A DNA stretch of 64,000 bases from Niastella sp. OAS944 (GTDB lineage Bacteria; Bacteroidota; Bacteroidia; Chitinophagales; Chitinophagaceae): NCBI GenBank assembly GCA_024809215.1, contig JANUBW010000002.1, positions 868,001-932,000 of the forward strand, written 5' to 3'. Positions 54,186-62,398 of the stretch are shown here, piece after piece. The position numbers were made by a program, and so were the translations under genes. Positions within the stretch are counted from its first letter, which is position 1, and every line of letters begins with the position of its first letter. The notes beneath the pieces are model-generated. The model saw only the letters and a list, made by a program, of their open reading frames with translations. It did not search any database and was not told where the DNA came from.

Positions 54186-56372
54186 ATGGTTGGTGTACCG
54201 TTAGACCTTTGCACATCTTTACCGATTAAACGCCAACACGCATTGTCTTTTAATATAATAATACAGATCACGCTGTTAGTTACAGTATGTTATAGCCTGA
54301 AAGGCCAAACAGGCGATAGCATACAACACAAAAACCTTACAGAAGTTACGGTGGTGAAAGAGCGCCCTGGCGCCAAGGCCGACAATGTTATAGATGTAAA
54401 ACAAATAGCCATGCCGGTAACCCTTGTAAGCAGGCAAAAAATAGCTATGATGGGCAGCCGCCGGCTCGATGAAGTATTGCGCGAACAAACCGGCTTGGCT
54501 GTCGTAAGCGATCTGGGCTCGGGTAACCGTGCGGTTGGTTTACAAATGCAGGGCTTTAGTGCAGAACATATAACGGTATTGATAGATGGTCAGCCCATGG
54601 CCGGCAGAAACAATGGCAACTTCGATCTCTCGCGCATAAGCATTTCAAACATCGAACGTATAGAGATCATCAAAGGAGCTTCGAGCAGTTTGTACGGCAG
54701 CGAAGCCTTAGGTGGTGTGGTAAATATTATAACCCGCCAAAACAGCACCAAAACGCAGGCATTGGTGAGCGCTATGTATGGCACCAATAATACCATCGAC
54801 GCCAATACCGAAGCTTCTATACCCTTTCAAAAAGGAATTGCATTCTTATCGGCCAGCTATTACCGTACCAATGGCTTTAATGTAAATCCCTATCTTGAAA
54901 AAGGTCAAACAGCCCCGCCTTATAATAGTATCACTTTTCAGGTAAGAAGTCGCCACCAGCTCACCACCAACAGCACCCTGCATGTAAGCGGTCGCTTTGC
55001 CAATCGTTCATCTACAATGACCAGGGATTATGGCGCATTACCCAGCCGCGATAAACTCAATGAAACTGATATCAACGGCCTGGTCACATTCGAAAACCAG
55101 TTACAAAAAAATACCCGGTTACTGATGCGTTATTATGTTACGCGTTATACATCGGCACAGGATGTACAACTGGTACAAAATGGCCACAACCTGCAAAGCG
55201 ATCACTATACTGAAATGATACATCGGGTTGAAGTGCAGACTTCGCATGATGCCTGGAATAAAAAGCTGCAACTAATAGGCGGAACCGGCGCCGAGTATCT
55301 TTCAACCAATGCCCGCGAACAAGGCAGTAGTGGAAATATGTATAATTACTTTGTGTATGCACAAGGCAATTTCAAACCAATTAAAAAGCTATCATTAACT
55401 ACCGGTTTGCGCTATGACGGCAATACCCTTTTTGGTGGAAAGCTAAACCCTACCGCCGGCGCCAGCTTAACGGTAACTCCATGGCTTCATATAAAAGGCG
55501 CTATTGGCATGGGTTATAAATCACCCACCTACCGGCAGTTGTACCAGGTGTTCACCAATGTAGCACAAGGCTATTCGGTTATTGGCGCTAATGTATTTGG
55601 TGATGGTGTAAAACAATTAAAAGATGCCGGACTGGTTCAACAGGTATGGCCATTGGCCAATACCATAACCGGTTTGCGTGCAGAAACCTCTACTTCATAC
55701 AATATTGGTTTTACGGTTCAACCCCTACAACAACTGGAGTGGAATGTAAATGTGTTTTATAATAACATTCGCAACCTCATCAATACCCAACAGGTTGGTA
55801 TTAAAACCAACGGTTCGCAATTGTTCTCTTATGTAAACATAGCAAAAGCATTTACCAAAGGCATAGAGACCGGCATCAATTTTCAACCAATTACAGGCTT
55901 ACACATATCAGGTAGTTACCAACTACTGTACGCCATGGACCGTGCGGTGATCGATTCTATTGCTTCGTATAGCCCGCGATACGATACGGTCCGCGGCTCC
56001 CCTACCCTGCGGGCATCTACATCAAAAGATTATTTTGGGTTACCCAATCGCAGTAGGCATACGGCCAATCTGCAACTGTTTTATGAAATAAAACCGGTTG
56101 GGGTCAACTGTTCTATTCGTGCTAATTACCGGGGTAAATATGGTTTTCTCGATACAGATAACAACGGATTTATAGATCCGTATGATGTGTACGTAAAAGG
56201 GTATGTGTTACTGAATGCATCTGTTCAGAAAAAACTGTGGAAAGAAAAAATCACCCTGCAATTAACGGTAGACAACATTACTAACTATACTGATTACCTG
56301 ATGCCGGCGCAACCGGGCCGTATGATACTGGCCGGTGCCACATGGCGATTTGAAAAAGATCAGCATAAATAA
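54186..56372 (+). CDS. TonB-dependent haem/siderophore-type receptor
   Basis: 728 residues. The plug domain has LREQTGLAVVSDLGSGNRAVGLQ, spread with ITVLIDGQPMAGR, IEIIKGASSSLYGSEALGGVVNIITR. The 22-strand barrel ends WRFEK, and YTDYLMPAQPGRMILAGATW is a typical closing segment. It has no CarboxypepD domain, so it is not SusC. HmuR-like haem transport is inferred from the HmuY gene 6 bases downstream and the AraC gene upstream. The ATG adds ~20 unusual residues before the hydrophobic signal core; a non-ATG start near 54244 is possible. Confidence 0.88.
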   Translation: MVGVPLDLCTSLPIKRQHALSFNIIIQITLLVTVCYSLKGQTGDSIQHKNLTEVTVVKERPGAKADNVIDVKQIAMPVTLVSRQKIAMMGSRRLDEVLREQTGLAVVSDLGSGNRAVGLQMQGFSAEHITVLIDGQPMAGRNNGNFDLSRISISNIERIEIIKGASSSLYGSEALGGVVNIITRQNSTKTQALVSAMYGTNNTIDANTEASIPFQKGIAFLSASYYRTNGFNVNPYLEKGQTAPPYNSITFQVRSRHQLTTNSTLHVSGRFANRSSTMTRDYGALPSRDKLNETDINGLVTFENQLQKNTRLLMRYYVTRYTSAQDVQLVQNGHNLQSDHYTEMIHRVEVQTSHDAWNKKLQLIGGTGAEYLSTNAREQGSSGNMYNYFVYAQGNFKPIKKLSLTTGLRYDGNTLFGGKLNPTAGASLTVTPWLHIKGAIGMGYKSPTYRQLYQVFTNVAQGYSVIGANVFGDGVKQLKDAGLVQQVWPLANTITGLRAETSTSYNIGFTVQPLQQLEWNVNVFYNNIRNLINTQQVGIKTNGSQLFSYVNIAKAFTKGIETGINFQPITGLHISGSYQLLYAMDRAVIDSIASYSPRYDTVRGSPTLRASTSKDYFGLPNRSRHTANLQLFYEIKPVGVNCSIRANYRGKYGFLDTDNNGFIDPYDVYVKGYVLLNASVQKKLWKEKITLQLTVDNITNYTDYLMPAQPGRMILAGATWRFEKDQHK

Positions 56373-56378
56373 ATTGAT

Positions 56379-57053
56379 ATGACAACATACGTTTCCCCTA
56401 TAAAACAAATCCTTATTGTAACCATTAGCCTGTTCACCCTTATTGCCTGTTCAAAAAAGAACGAGGCACTTGAAGAAAAAGGCAACAGCATTACTATCAA
56501 AGACCTGCCGGGTGATACAAGCGCTTCAATGCAAACCGGTGGAACAGCCAGTTTTAAAAACCTGTATTTTAGTTTTACCACCGGCACTGCGGTTACCATA
56601 AGTGATGCAGATAAAACCACAACCAAATGGGACCTGGCATTTACCGGTCCGTATAATAGTGAGGTATATGTAAACTATGGCGGTTATAAATACAATCCCG
56701 GTTACAATGGACCAGGTGTAGGCGCAGTTATACAAATTGACAAATCTTACGACCAGGTAACAGAAGCACCTTCACCCGCAGAGTTTGATGCTGCCAGCAT
56801 GACCAAGATAGGCTGGGATTCGGGCAGTGGTACTGGTTGGTTCTTTTATTCAATGGATAATCATATTGCCGTTCCCATCAAAAACCGAACATTTGTAATA
56901 CGCACCGCCGGTGGTAAATTTGCCAAATTGGAATTGATAAATGTTTACAAAGGCAATCCGCCGGTAGTTACCGACCTGTTTTGGCCTGCGCCTTATTTTA
57001 CCTTTCGCTATTTTGTGCAACAAGATGGTAGTAGTAACCTGAGTACGAATTAG
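56379..57053 (+). CDS. HmuY-family haem-binding lipoprotein (second paralogue)
   Basis: 224 residues with lipobox (FTLIACSKK). HmuY-type strands are TTKWDLAFTGPYNSEVYVN, SGTGWFFYSMDN, RTFVIRTAGGKFAKLELIN and APYFTFRYFVQ. It starts 6 bases after the TonB receptor stop, forming a receptor-haemophore operon. Its 3' untranslated region carries the 20-nt repeat array and a strong terminator. Confidence 0.88.
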   Translation: MTTYVSPIKQILIVTISLFTLIACSKKNEALEEKGNSITIKDLPGDTSASMQTGGTASFKNLYFSFTTGTAVTISDADKTTTKWDLAFTGPYNSEVYVNYGGYKYNPGYNGPGVGAVIQIDKSYDQVTEAPSPAEFDAASMTKIGWDSGSGTGWFFYSMDNHIAVPIKNRTFVIRTAGGKFAKLELINVYKGNPPVVTDLFWPAPYFTFRYFVQQDGSSNLSTN

Positions 57054-57100
57054 GTGTAACTTGCTGACTCTATTTTTTTACTACTCAATAAGCGATTCTT

Positions 57101-57380
57101 TCAGGAAAACGAAAAACCTGGAAGGAAAACCAATTTTCTTTCAGGAAAAGAGAAAACCTTAAAGGAAAACCGAAAACCTTACGGGAAATCAGGAAAGCTT
57201 TCGGGAATTCGCATTTCCTTACTGGAAAACCGGAAACCTTAAAGGAATTCTGAAATCCTTAAGGGAAATCAGAAAAGCCGAAAGGAAAACGTAAAACCCT
57301 ACGGGAAATCAGAAAAGTTTAAAGGAATTGCTGTTTCCTTACAGGAATTCTGAAAACCCGACGGGAATTTGCAATTCCCG
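57101..57380 (+). repeat. Fourteen exact-period 20-nt repeats in the 3' region of the TonB receptor-hmuY operon
   Basis: Counting in 20-base steps gives 14 units with no insertion or deletion. GGAA at unit positions 4-7 is invariant in all 14. An approximate consensus is WMRGGAAAWCMGAAAACCTT. Most units can pair AGG near the start with CCT near the end, giving a chain of small hairpins; unit 12 pairs AAGGAA with TTCCTT and unit 14 CGGGAATT with AATTCCCG. No ORF crosses it, and a 20-nt period is not a multiple of three. It starts 47 bases after the HmuY stop. Confidence 0.93.
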
Positions 57381-57390
57381 TCGGGTTTTT
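57353..57390 (+). terminator. Strong intrinsic terminator closing the 20-nt array
   Basis: The last repeat unit is extended into a perfect stem: AAAACCCGACGGGAATT pairs with AATTCCCGTCGGGTTTT (17 bp) around a 3-nt loop, ending in a T-run. The terminator is therefore built from the repeat itself and ends the receptor-hmuY transcript. Confidence 0.92.
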
Positions 57391-57474
57391 GTGAAAAAAG
57401 GCTATAGTTGATTGAAAAACAGTCGAAATATGGCCCGTTTTTAAAATTCAGGGTCTAAGAAAAGCTAAAAACAG

Positions 57475-57664
57475 CTCAAATTCTGTTTGCATAGCATCGC
57501 AGTAAACAAGTAGAGGGTGAAAACCGTTTGAAGAGTATCCCTGCAAAACGAAATACATACCATAATTAACTAAATACGGGGTAAAATTCGTTTACAGAGC
57601 GTTCATGCAAAGCAAATGCAGTGTAGAATTCGTTTACACACCACCCCTGCAAACAAAAATATGC
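57475..57664 (-). repeat. Four ~42-nt degenerate dyad repeats 3' of the SDR gene
   Basis: Aligning on GTTT (57485, 57526, 57590, 57632) gives spacings of 41, 64 and 42. The 64 contains about 22 extra AT-rich bases. A common core is AATTCGTTTACA, about 12 bases, then CCTGCAAAC. GTTT and AAAC at each unit's ends can pair. The block abuts the stop of the minus-strand SDR gene, so it lies in that gene's 3' region. 57391-57474 between the two arrays shows nothing. Confidence 0.75.
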
Positions 57665-58417
57665 CTAAAAAGCGTATCTGTTCCAACCTCCATCGACAGT
57701 AGCAACGGTGCCAGTAACATATTTAGCCCGGGGCGACACTAAAAATGTAGCCATGTTGGCGATGTCTTGTGGTTCGCCAAAGTCACCCAACGGCATTTCT
57801 CGCTCGGCAAACGCCTTACGTTGTTCGGGTGTAAAGAACCGGCGAACATTCTCGGTATCTAACAACCCGGGTTGCAGGCAATTTACCCGAATGCCATATT
57901 TTCCCAACTCGCCCGCCAGCTGTTTCGACCACATTACAAGGCTTGCTTTAAATACGCCCGATGCATTGATCGATCGTAACTCATAAGTACTTGTAATATT
58001 CAAAACAGATCCCTGCTTACGTTCCATAAAATGTGGCAAGAACTGTTGGGTAAGCTGGCGGTGCCGTTCGAAATCAAGTAGCAGCGAGGCATACCAGTCT
58101 TCATCGGCACCCACTACATCGAGCGGACGGCTACGGCCCGCATTATTAATAAGTATATCAATATTACCTAACTTATCAAAAGCTGCTGCAGCTATCTTTT
58201 GCGGTCCATCAACTGCAACAAAGTCCTGCACCAACGTAACCGGCACCACTCCACCAGCTGCAGCAACTTCAGCTTTTAGCTCATTTAATAACGATTCATT
58301 TCTGGCAACAGCCAGCACAGTTACACCTTCCATTGCCAGTTCTTTTGTAATAGCACGACCTAATCCCTGACTGGCGCCGGTTACTACTGCCGTTTTACCT
58401 TTCAAAAACAAATCCAT
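57665..58417 (-). CDS. SDR-family oxidoreductase lacking the usual catalytic Tyr
   Basis: About 250 residues from the ATG giving MDLFLKGKTAVVTG. The classical cofactor loop TGASQGLG (14-21), NNAG (91-94), Ser143 in NITS and Lys157 (VFKASL) are present, but the YxxxK Tyr position reads Ser153. GIRVNCLQPG and VTGTVATVDGGW are as in FabG-like enzymes. Related SDRs that lack the Tyr are known; activity is uncertain here. Its 3' end is followed by the ~42-nt repeats. Confidence 0.88.
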   Translation of the reverse strand: MDLFLKGKTAVVTGASQGLGRAITKELAMEGVTVLAVARNESLLNELKAEVAAAGGVVPVTLVQDFVAVDGPQKIAAAAFDKLGNIDILINNAGRSRPLDVVGADEDWYASLLLDFERHRQLTQQFLPHFMERKQGSVLNITSTYELRSINASGVFKASLVMWSKQLAGELGKYGIRVNCLQPGLLDTENVRRFFTPEQRKAFAEREMPLGDFGEPQDIANMATFLVSPRAKYVTGTVATVDGGWNRYAF

Positions 58418-58647
58418 AACTCTATTTTGATTTTTAAAATGAAATAATAACTTTACTAAACGATTCTTCAACTGGCCAGGAAGCCAGCATTTTCAGTCTT
58501 GCCTATCTTTCTGCAGAAAAAATGTAGAGTGAAATTTATTTTTCAAAATTAGCAGGTGCTCACGAAATTTTAAACGCCTTACCATAATGTAAGGGACTAA
58601 CAAAATTGTGAGTAACGCTCCCTGCAACAAGCATTAATACTACAGTT

Positions 58648-60108
58648 ATGCAAACCGTACAACACATGCTGCCCGATAGCAGCTTTACCTGTTTTGTAAT
58701 TCCTTCATTATTTTCCCCAACAGAATGCACCGAACTATTGAACGAAGACATTAAGAACTCATTTCAAAAAGCCATTGCCAACTATCCTACTTATTATCGA
58801 AATAACGACCGGTTTGTAATGGACAATGAAGAACTGTCCACCAAACTGTTTCAAAAAGTAAAACCATATTTACCCGAAACCATAACTACCAACTCTGCAA
58901 TTCAGGCAGAGAACGGCACCTGGCAATTAAAAGAATTGAACAGCCGGTTGCGTTTTTGTAAATATGCAGCTAACCAGTATTTCCACCGGCACCTCGATGG
59001 CATTCATTACCGCTCGGCCACCGTACAATCGAAGCTAACGTTTATGATCTACCTGAATAGTGCTACGGAGTTCAAAGGCGGTCGCACTTTATTCTTCAAA
59101 ACAAAAGATACCGATGAATTATGGGCCGCCTATACACCTGTGCAGGGCGATCTGATCGTTTTTGATCATAATGTATGGCACGAAGGCGAAGTGCTGACTG
59201 AAGGCGAAAAGTTTGTATTAAGAAGCGATATCCTGTATGCACGTGATACAACTGAGATCAGTAAAGAGCCTTTCTCCGGACATCTTGGTTACATTTGGTC
59301 GCTCCTGAAATTTAACGACGATACTATTTTAAGCGGTGGCCGTGATACCGCTATTAAAGTGTGGAGTTCGACAGGAGAAGAAAGACATACGCTGCAAGAA
59401 CATAAGAACTCCATTCTTTGTATTGAAAAAATAAATGACGATACCTTTATCTCCGGCTCACGCGATAAACACATTATTGTTTGGAAGCAATATAAACCCG
59501 TGAATAAAATCAAAGCGCATACCGCCATTGTGCTTTCGATGTGTCGTATAAACGATAACACCTTTGCATCGGGTGGCGGCGATAATAACATTCACATTGC
59601 TGATCTTTCGGGCAATATTATCAAAACACTCAATGAACATACCAACTGGGTATGGCAGGTAATAAAACTGAACGATACCACCATTGCCTCCGGTTCAGAG
59701 GACGGTTCCATAAAAATATGGGACCTTGAAACCGGGCAGGTGCTGGCCACATTCAATGAAAATAAACCGGTTATTAGTCTGGCTTACAATAGTGCTACCA
59801 ACCAATTAATAAGTGGCAATCTTACCGGCGACTTGTCAATTCGTGCGCTCAACGATACCTTCCAGCAACAAAGCATCACCACTTTTGCAGCACATGCCGG
59901 TATTATACGTACCATAAAATTCCTTAACAATGGTATCATTGCAACGGGTGGTGAAGATAATAAAGTAAAGCTCTGGCGTTTGAACGGGCAATTGCAAGCC
60001 GAGCTCCAACACCAGAACTTTGTACAGTCAATTGAAGTATTGAACAATAATCAGATCATCAGCGCATCTTATGATGGCACTATAAAAACCTGGAATATTC
60101 AGGGATGA
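58648..60108 (+). CDS. 2OG-Fe(II) dioxygenase (prolyl-4-hydroxylase-like) fused to a WD40 propeller
   Basis: 486 residues. Residues ~12-200 form a P4H-type double-stranded beta-helix with His115-x-Asp117 (FHRHLDG), distal His178 (VWHEGE) and Arg192 (VLRSD) to bind 2-oxoglutarate. Residues ~210-486 carry about seven WD40 blades (TILSGGRDTAIKVW, TFISGSRDKHIIVW, TIASGSEDGSIKIWD, IIATGGEDNKVKLW, IISASYDGTIKTW). No signal peptide, so cytosolic. A propeller attached to a hydroxylase could present a protein substrate (inference). It stands alone with a terminator and is convergent with a haemoglobin gene. Confidence 0.9.
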   Translation: MQTVQHMLPDSSFTCFVIPSLFSPTECTELLNEDIKNSFQKAIANYPTYYRNNDRFVMDNEELSTKLFQKVKPYLPETITTNSAIQAENGTWQLKELNSRLRFCKYAANQYFHRHLDGIHYRSATVQSKLTFMIYLNSATEFKGGRTLFFKTKDTDELWAAYTPVQGDLIVFDHNVWHEGEVLTEGEKFVLRSDILYARDTTEISKEPFSGHLGYIWSLLKFNDDTILSGGRDTAIKVWSSTGEERHTLQEHKNSILCIEKINDDTFISGSRDKHIIVWKQYKPVNKIKAHTAIVLSMCRINDNTFASGGGDNNIHIADLSGNIIKTLNEHTNWVWQVIKLNDTTIASGSEDGSIKIWDLETGQVLATFNENKPVISLAYNSATNQLISGNLTGDLSIRALNDTFQQQSITTFAAHAGIIRTIKFLNNGIIATGGEDNKVKLWRLNGQLQAELQHQNFVQSIEVLNNNQIISASYDGTIKTWNIQG

Positions 60109-60158
60109 ACCACCGGGTTCTCCCTTACATATTTTCCATATCATGCTTTTATGGCCAG

Positions 60159-60187
60159 AAAACCATCCCAACTAACGGGATGGTTTT
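60159..60187. terminator. Intrinsic terminator between the dioxygenase-WD40 and haemoglobin genes
   Basis: AAACCATCCC (60160-60169) and GGGATGGTTT (60177-60186) form a perfect 10-bp stem with a 7-nt loop. On the plus strand TTATTTTT follows. The minus-strand tail (TTTCTGG) is weaker but could act for the convergent gene. Confidence 0.88.
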
Positions 60188-60205
60188 TATTTTTAGAATT
60201 TATTC

Positions 60206-60673
60206 TTACGGTTGATAAGGCCCACCTGTTTCACCCCAACCCCATTTAGGCATTGGTTCCTGCAATTGCATTGGGTTATCGTTTAATTGTGAATTGATGA
60301 CCGCTATGCGGCTGCCCCACTCAAGGTAACCAACAAATGCAGATCGAAATTCAGGATCGCTTTTCAAACCTACTTCATCGGCAGTTTGCAATAACAACTG
60401 CACCCAACGCTGCCGCTTTTCTTCGGTTAACATTTTACCAATATGCTTACCTACCATTTTCGCATGACTACCGCCGTCGGTTGTATAAAAATCGCCGCCA
60501 CCAAAAACCTCAGCAACAAAACACGCTACATGATGCCGGTGCTCGGGCGACATATTTTTAAACACTTCACCCAACAATTCATCTTTTAATACCTTATCGT
60601 AAAACTTATTAAACAAGGTTTCGAAGGTGTTAATATCGCCTGCCCATTCGTATAAAGTAGGAACATTTTTCAT
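60206..60673 (-). CDS. Group II truncated haemoglobin
   Basis: About 155 residues from the ATG giving MKNVPTLYEWAGD. Globin 2/2-fold signatures are NTFETLFNKFYDKVLKDELL, EHRHHVACFVAEVFGGG and SHAKMVGKHIG, with a likely proximal His at about residue 77. A Trp in QRWVQLLLQ fits the group II G8 Trp. The tail after about residue 130 is Pro/Trp/Gly-rich and longer than usual. It binds O2 or NO, in the cytosol. It sits near the haem genes and beside an O2-using dioxygenase. Confidence 0.9.
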   Translation of the reverse strand: MKNVPTLYEWAGDINTFETLFNKFYDKVLKDELLGEVFKNMSPEHRHHVACFVAEVFGGGDFYTTDGGSHAKMVGKHIGKMLTEEKRQRWVQLLLQTADEVGLKSDPEFRSAFVGYLEWGSRIAVINSQLNDNPMQLQEPMPKWGWGETGGPYQP

Positions 60674-60723
60674 CGGAAGCTTTTTACGCAAGTTATAAAG
60701 AAAATAGTACTAAATACCCATTT

Positions 60724-60754
60724 AAAAAAACCGTCCCGACTTTCGTCGGGACGG
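60724..60754 (-). terminator. Intrinsic terminator of the T9SS type A gene
   Basis: CCGTCCCGAC (60731-60740) and GTCGGGACGG (60745-60754) make a perfect 10-bp stem with a 4-nt loop. On the minus strand TTTTTTT follows. Confidence 0.92.
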
Positions 60755-60782
60755 ACAATTGAACCTATGAAACCACACACTA

Positions 60783-61766
60783 TTATATAATAATCTTCTT
60801 TACTTCTTTCCAACCTTCATTATCGCTCAGCTGTACTACGTAAGCACCCTTAACACTGTTATTCAAATTCATGGTAATACGGTAAGCAGCCTGTTGATAA
60901 GTATGTTGTCCAACTACCTGTCCGCTCATATTTACAATACGTACAGTGATGGGGTTTTTAACTTCTTTATTGAACTCGATGTTCACTGTGTTGCCAGAAG
61001 CGTAAATGCGGGTAGAAGCGGCAGTCTCGTTAGAACGGATCGATTTTATTGTTGAAAATGTGTAATGACCGTCAATGTCAACCTGTTTAATACGGTAGTA
61101 AGCAACCGCTGCGGTCATATTCTTATCGGTATAGTTGTATTGTTGAACAGTAGTTGAATTACCGGCGCCCATCATAATGGCGATCGCTGACCAATTTGAA
61201 CCGTCGAAGCTGCGTTGAATTTCATAGTTGCTGTTGTTCGATTCCTGTGCAGTGCTCCAGTTCAACACAATACTGTTGTTATTTCTTGTTACAAAGAAAC
61301 CATTGAAAACAACAGGCAGTACAGAAAGATTAAAACCGTTGGGCGATACACCTGTGCTGGCAGTAGCAAATGCAGGTCCATTAATCAAAAGCGCTGCATT
61401 TTCATCATACTTTATTACACCATTCATGCTGATAACTTCAGAACTACGTTGTGCATTCAATGCATTCAACTTTCCGGTGCCTGTTAACTCAATTACCGAT
61501 ACACCTCCTAACCTCATTCTTTTCTGAATGGTGAGGCCGCCAAATACTTTAATATATACGTTAGCCAGCGTATCGTTTTTATCAAATACAACGCCTTTAT
61601 ACTGAGGTATCACAATAGAGTCGCCGTGTTGAGGAATACGGTTCAGGTCCCAGTTAGAAGCGGTTGACCAATCGCCGTACGAGTTTATAAATGTAATTAC
61701 CGGTTTTGCCTGTGCAGCAGAAAAAGAGATGAAGATTATTGCGATCAAAGTGTAGATGTGTTTCAT
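60783..61766 (-). CDS. Secreted protein with T9SS type A sorting domain
   Basis: About 327 residues from the ATG giving MKHIYTLIAIIF; the signal peptide ends AAQA. The N-terminal region has GDWSTASNWDLNRIPQHGDSI, as in G8/cell-surface repeats of Bacteroidota. The middle is Fn3-like (VLNWSTAQESNNSNYEIQRS, a typical T9SS substrate motif). The end is the type A sorting domain (VRIVNMSGQVVGQH, KGAYVVQLSD, KKIII). Exported and probably attached to A-LPS. Function unknown. It has its own terminator. Confidence 0.88.
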   Translation of the reverse strand: MKHIYTLIAIIFISFSAAQAKPVITFINSYGDWSTASNWDLNRIPQHGDSIVIPQYKGVVFDKNDTLANVYIKVFGGLTIQKRMRLGGVSVIELTGTGKLNALNAQRSSEVISMNGVIKYDENAALLINGPAFATASTGVSPNGFNLSVLPVVFNGFFVTRNNNSIVLNWSTAQESNNSNYEIQRSFDGSNWSAIAIMMGAGNSTTVQQYNYTDKNMTAAVAYYRIKQVDIDGHYTFSTIKSIRSNETAASTRIYASGNTVNIEFNKEVKNPITVRIVNMSGQVVGQHTYQQAAYRITMNLNNSVKGAYVVQLSDNEGWKEVKKIII

Positions 61767-62116
61767 AAAGTACGTTTTTATTGTTTGATAGTTTCGTAAT
61801 AGATATTTCCAACGGCATACCTGTTTTTGGCACGGGGCGAAAACAGGATCTCCTTTAAATGATGACATGCCACAACACAGGTTGTAATTCATTCAAACAC
61901 AGGGAAATGAAAAAACACTTAGTGATATTAATATATTTTTTCAGCCCTGAAACCGGCGTAGTTTCTTCAGCGGAATTTTTCCCAGGAAGGGAGAATTATT
62001 TTTAAATTGGAATGCATACGCATCAACAACGGTAAAGGCTAATTGATTTCCCTTATTACCTGGGGTAAATATGTATTTGCCGCCGTTTGTAAACAATAGA
62101 CCTAAAACTTTATCTA
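61767..62116. other. 350-base region between the T9SS type A gene and the small HTH gene
   Basis: It must contain two divergent promoters. I saw no strong -33/-7 pair, hairpin or word repeat. One weak coding candidate on the minus strand (ending at 61941) is listed separately. Confidence 0.4.
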
Positions 62117-62123
62117 ATGCCAA
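61941..62123 (-). CDS. Possible small protein, low confidence
   Basis: A 60-codon ATG frame encodes MALDKVLGLLFTNGGKYIF, then TPGNKGNQLAFTVVDAYAF and a basic end (KKLRRFQG). Codon choice looks like local coding sequence and it stops before the T9SS gene promoter. However, it overlaps the divergent HTH gene start by 7 bases and matches no family I know. It could equally be a chance frame. Confidence 0.3.
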   Translation of the reverse strand: MALDKVLGLLFTNGGKYIFTPGNKGNQLAFTVVDAYAFQFKNNSPFLGKIPLKKLRRFQG

Positions 62124-62350
62124 AACATTACTTTATCCGCCTGCAGAACATCGATCGGCTTATTCGAATGAAAGGAACCGGTTCGCCAAAACAACTGGCA
62201 GAAAGACTACATATTTCAGAGAGTTTGTTATACGAGTATCTATCCTTTATGAAAGAGCAGGGAGCGCCCATCGCTTATTGCAAAGACCGCAAAAGCTATT
62301 ATTATGAGATCCAGGGCGGGTTTAATCTTCGGTTTATTAATAATGCATAA
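62117..62350 (+). CDS. Small HTH DNA-binding protein
   Basis: 77 residues, essentially one winged-helix/HTH unit: NIDRLIRMKGTGSPKQLAERL, then HISESLLYEYLSFMKEQGAPI and YCKDRKSYYYEI. The pattern matches DeoR/HTH_11-like domains, where the second segment is the recognition helix. Stand-alone versions are common in Bacteroidota, but their targets are unknown. A shared terminator hairpin follows. Confidence 0.85.
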   Translation: MPKHYFIRLQNIDRLIRMKGTGSPKQLAERLHISESLLYEYLSFMKEQGAPIAYCKDRKSYYYEIQGGFNLRFINNA

Positions 62351-62356
62351 AAAGAA

Positions 62357-62378
62357 GAGCATCCGGCATGGGATGCTC
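62357..62378. terminator. Terminator between convergent HTH and M57 protease genes
   Basis: GAGCATCC and GGATGCTC form an 8-bp perfect stem around a 6-nt loop. The minus-strand side is followed by TTCTTTTT, the plus-strand side by ATCCTTTATT. Probably bidirectional. Confidence 0.8.
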
Positions 62379-62398
62379 ATCCTTTATTATATATGATT

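Noticed and set aside
54065-54229. 54-codon frame overlapping the start of the TonB receptor
   Set aside because: No recognisable composition, and it overlaps both the putative promoter and the receptor's first codons in another frame.
57101-57380. CRISPR array
   Set aside because: The 20-nt units are contiguous with no unique spacers, units vary at many positions, and no cas gene is present.
57101-57380. Repeat protein coding region
   Set aside because: A 20-nt period shifts frame at every unit, and no open frame spans the array on either strand.
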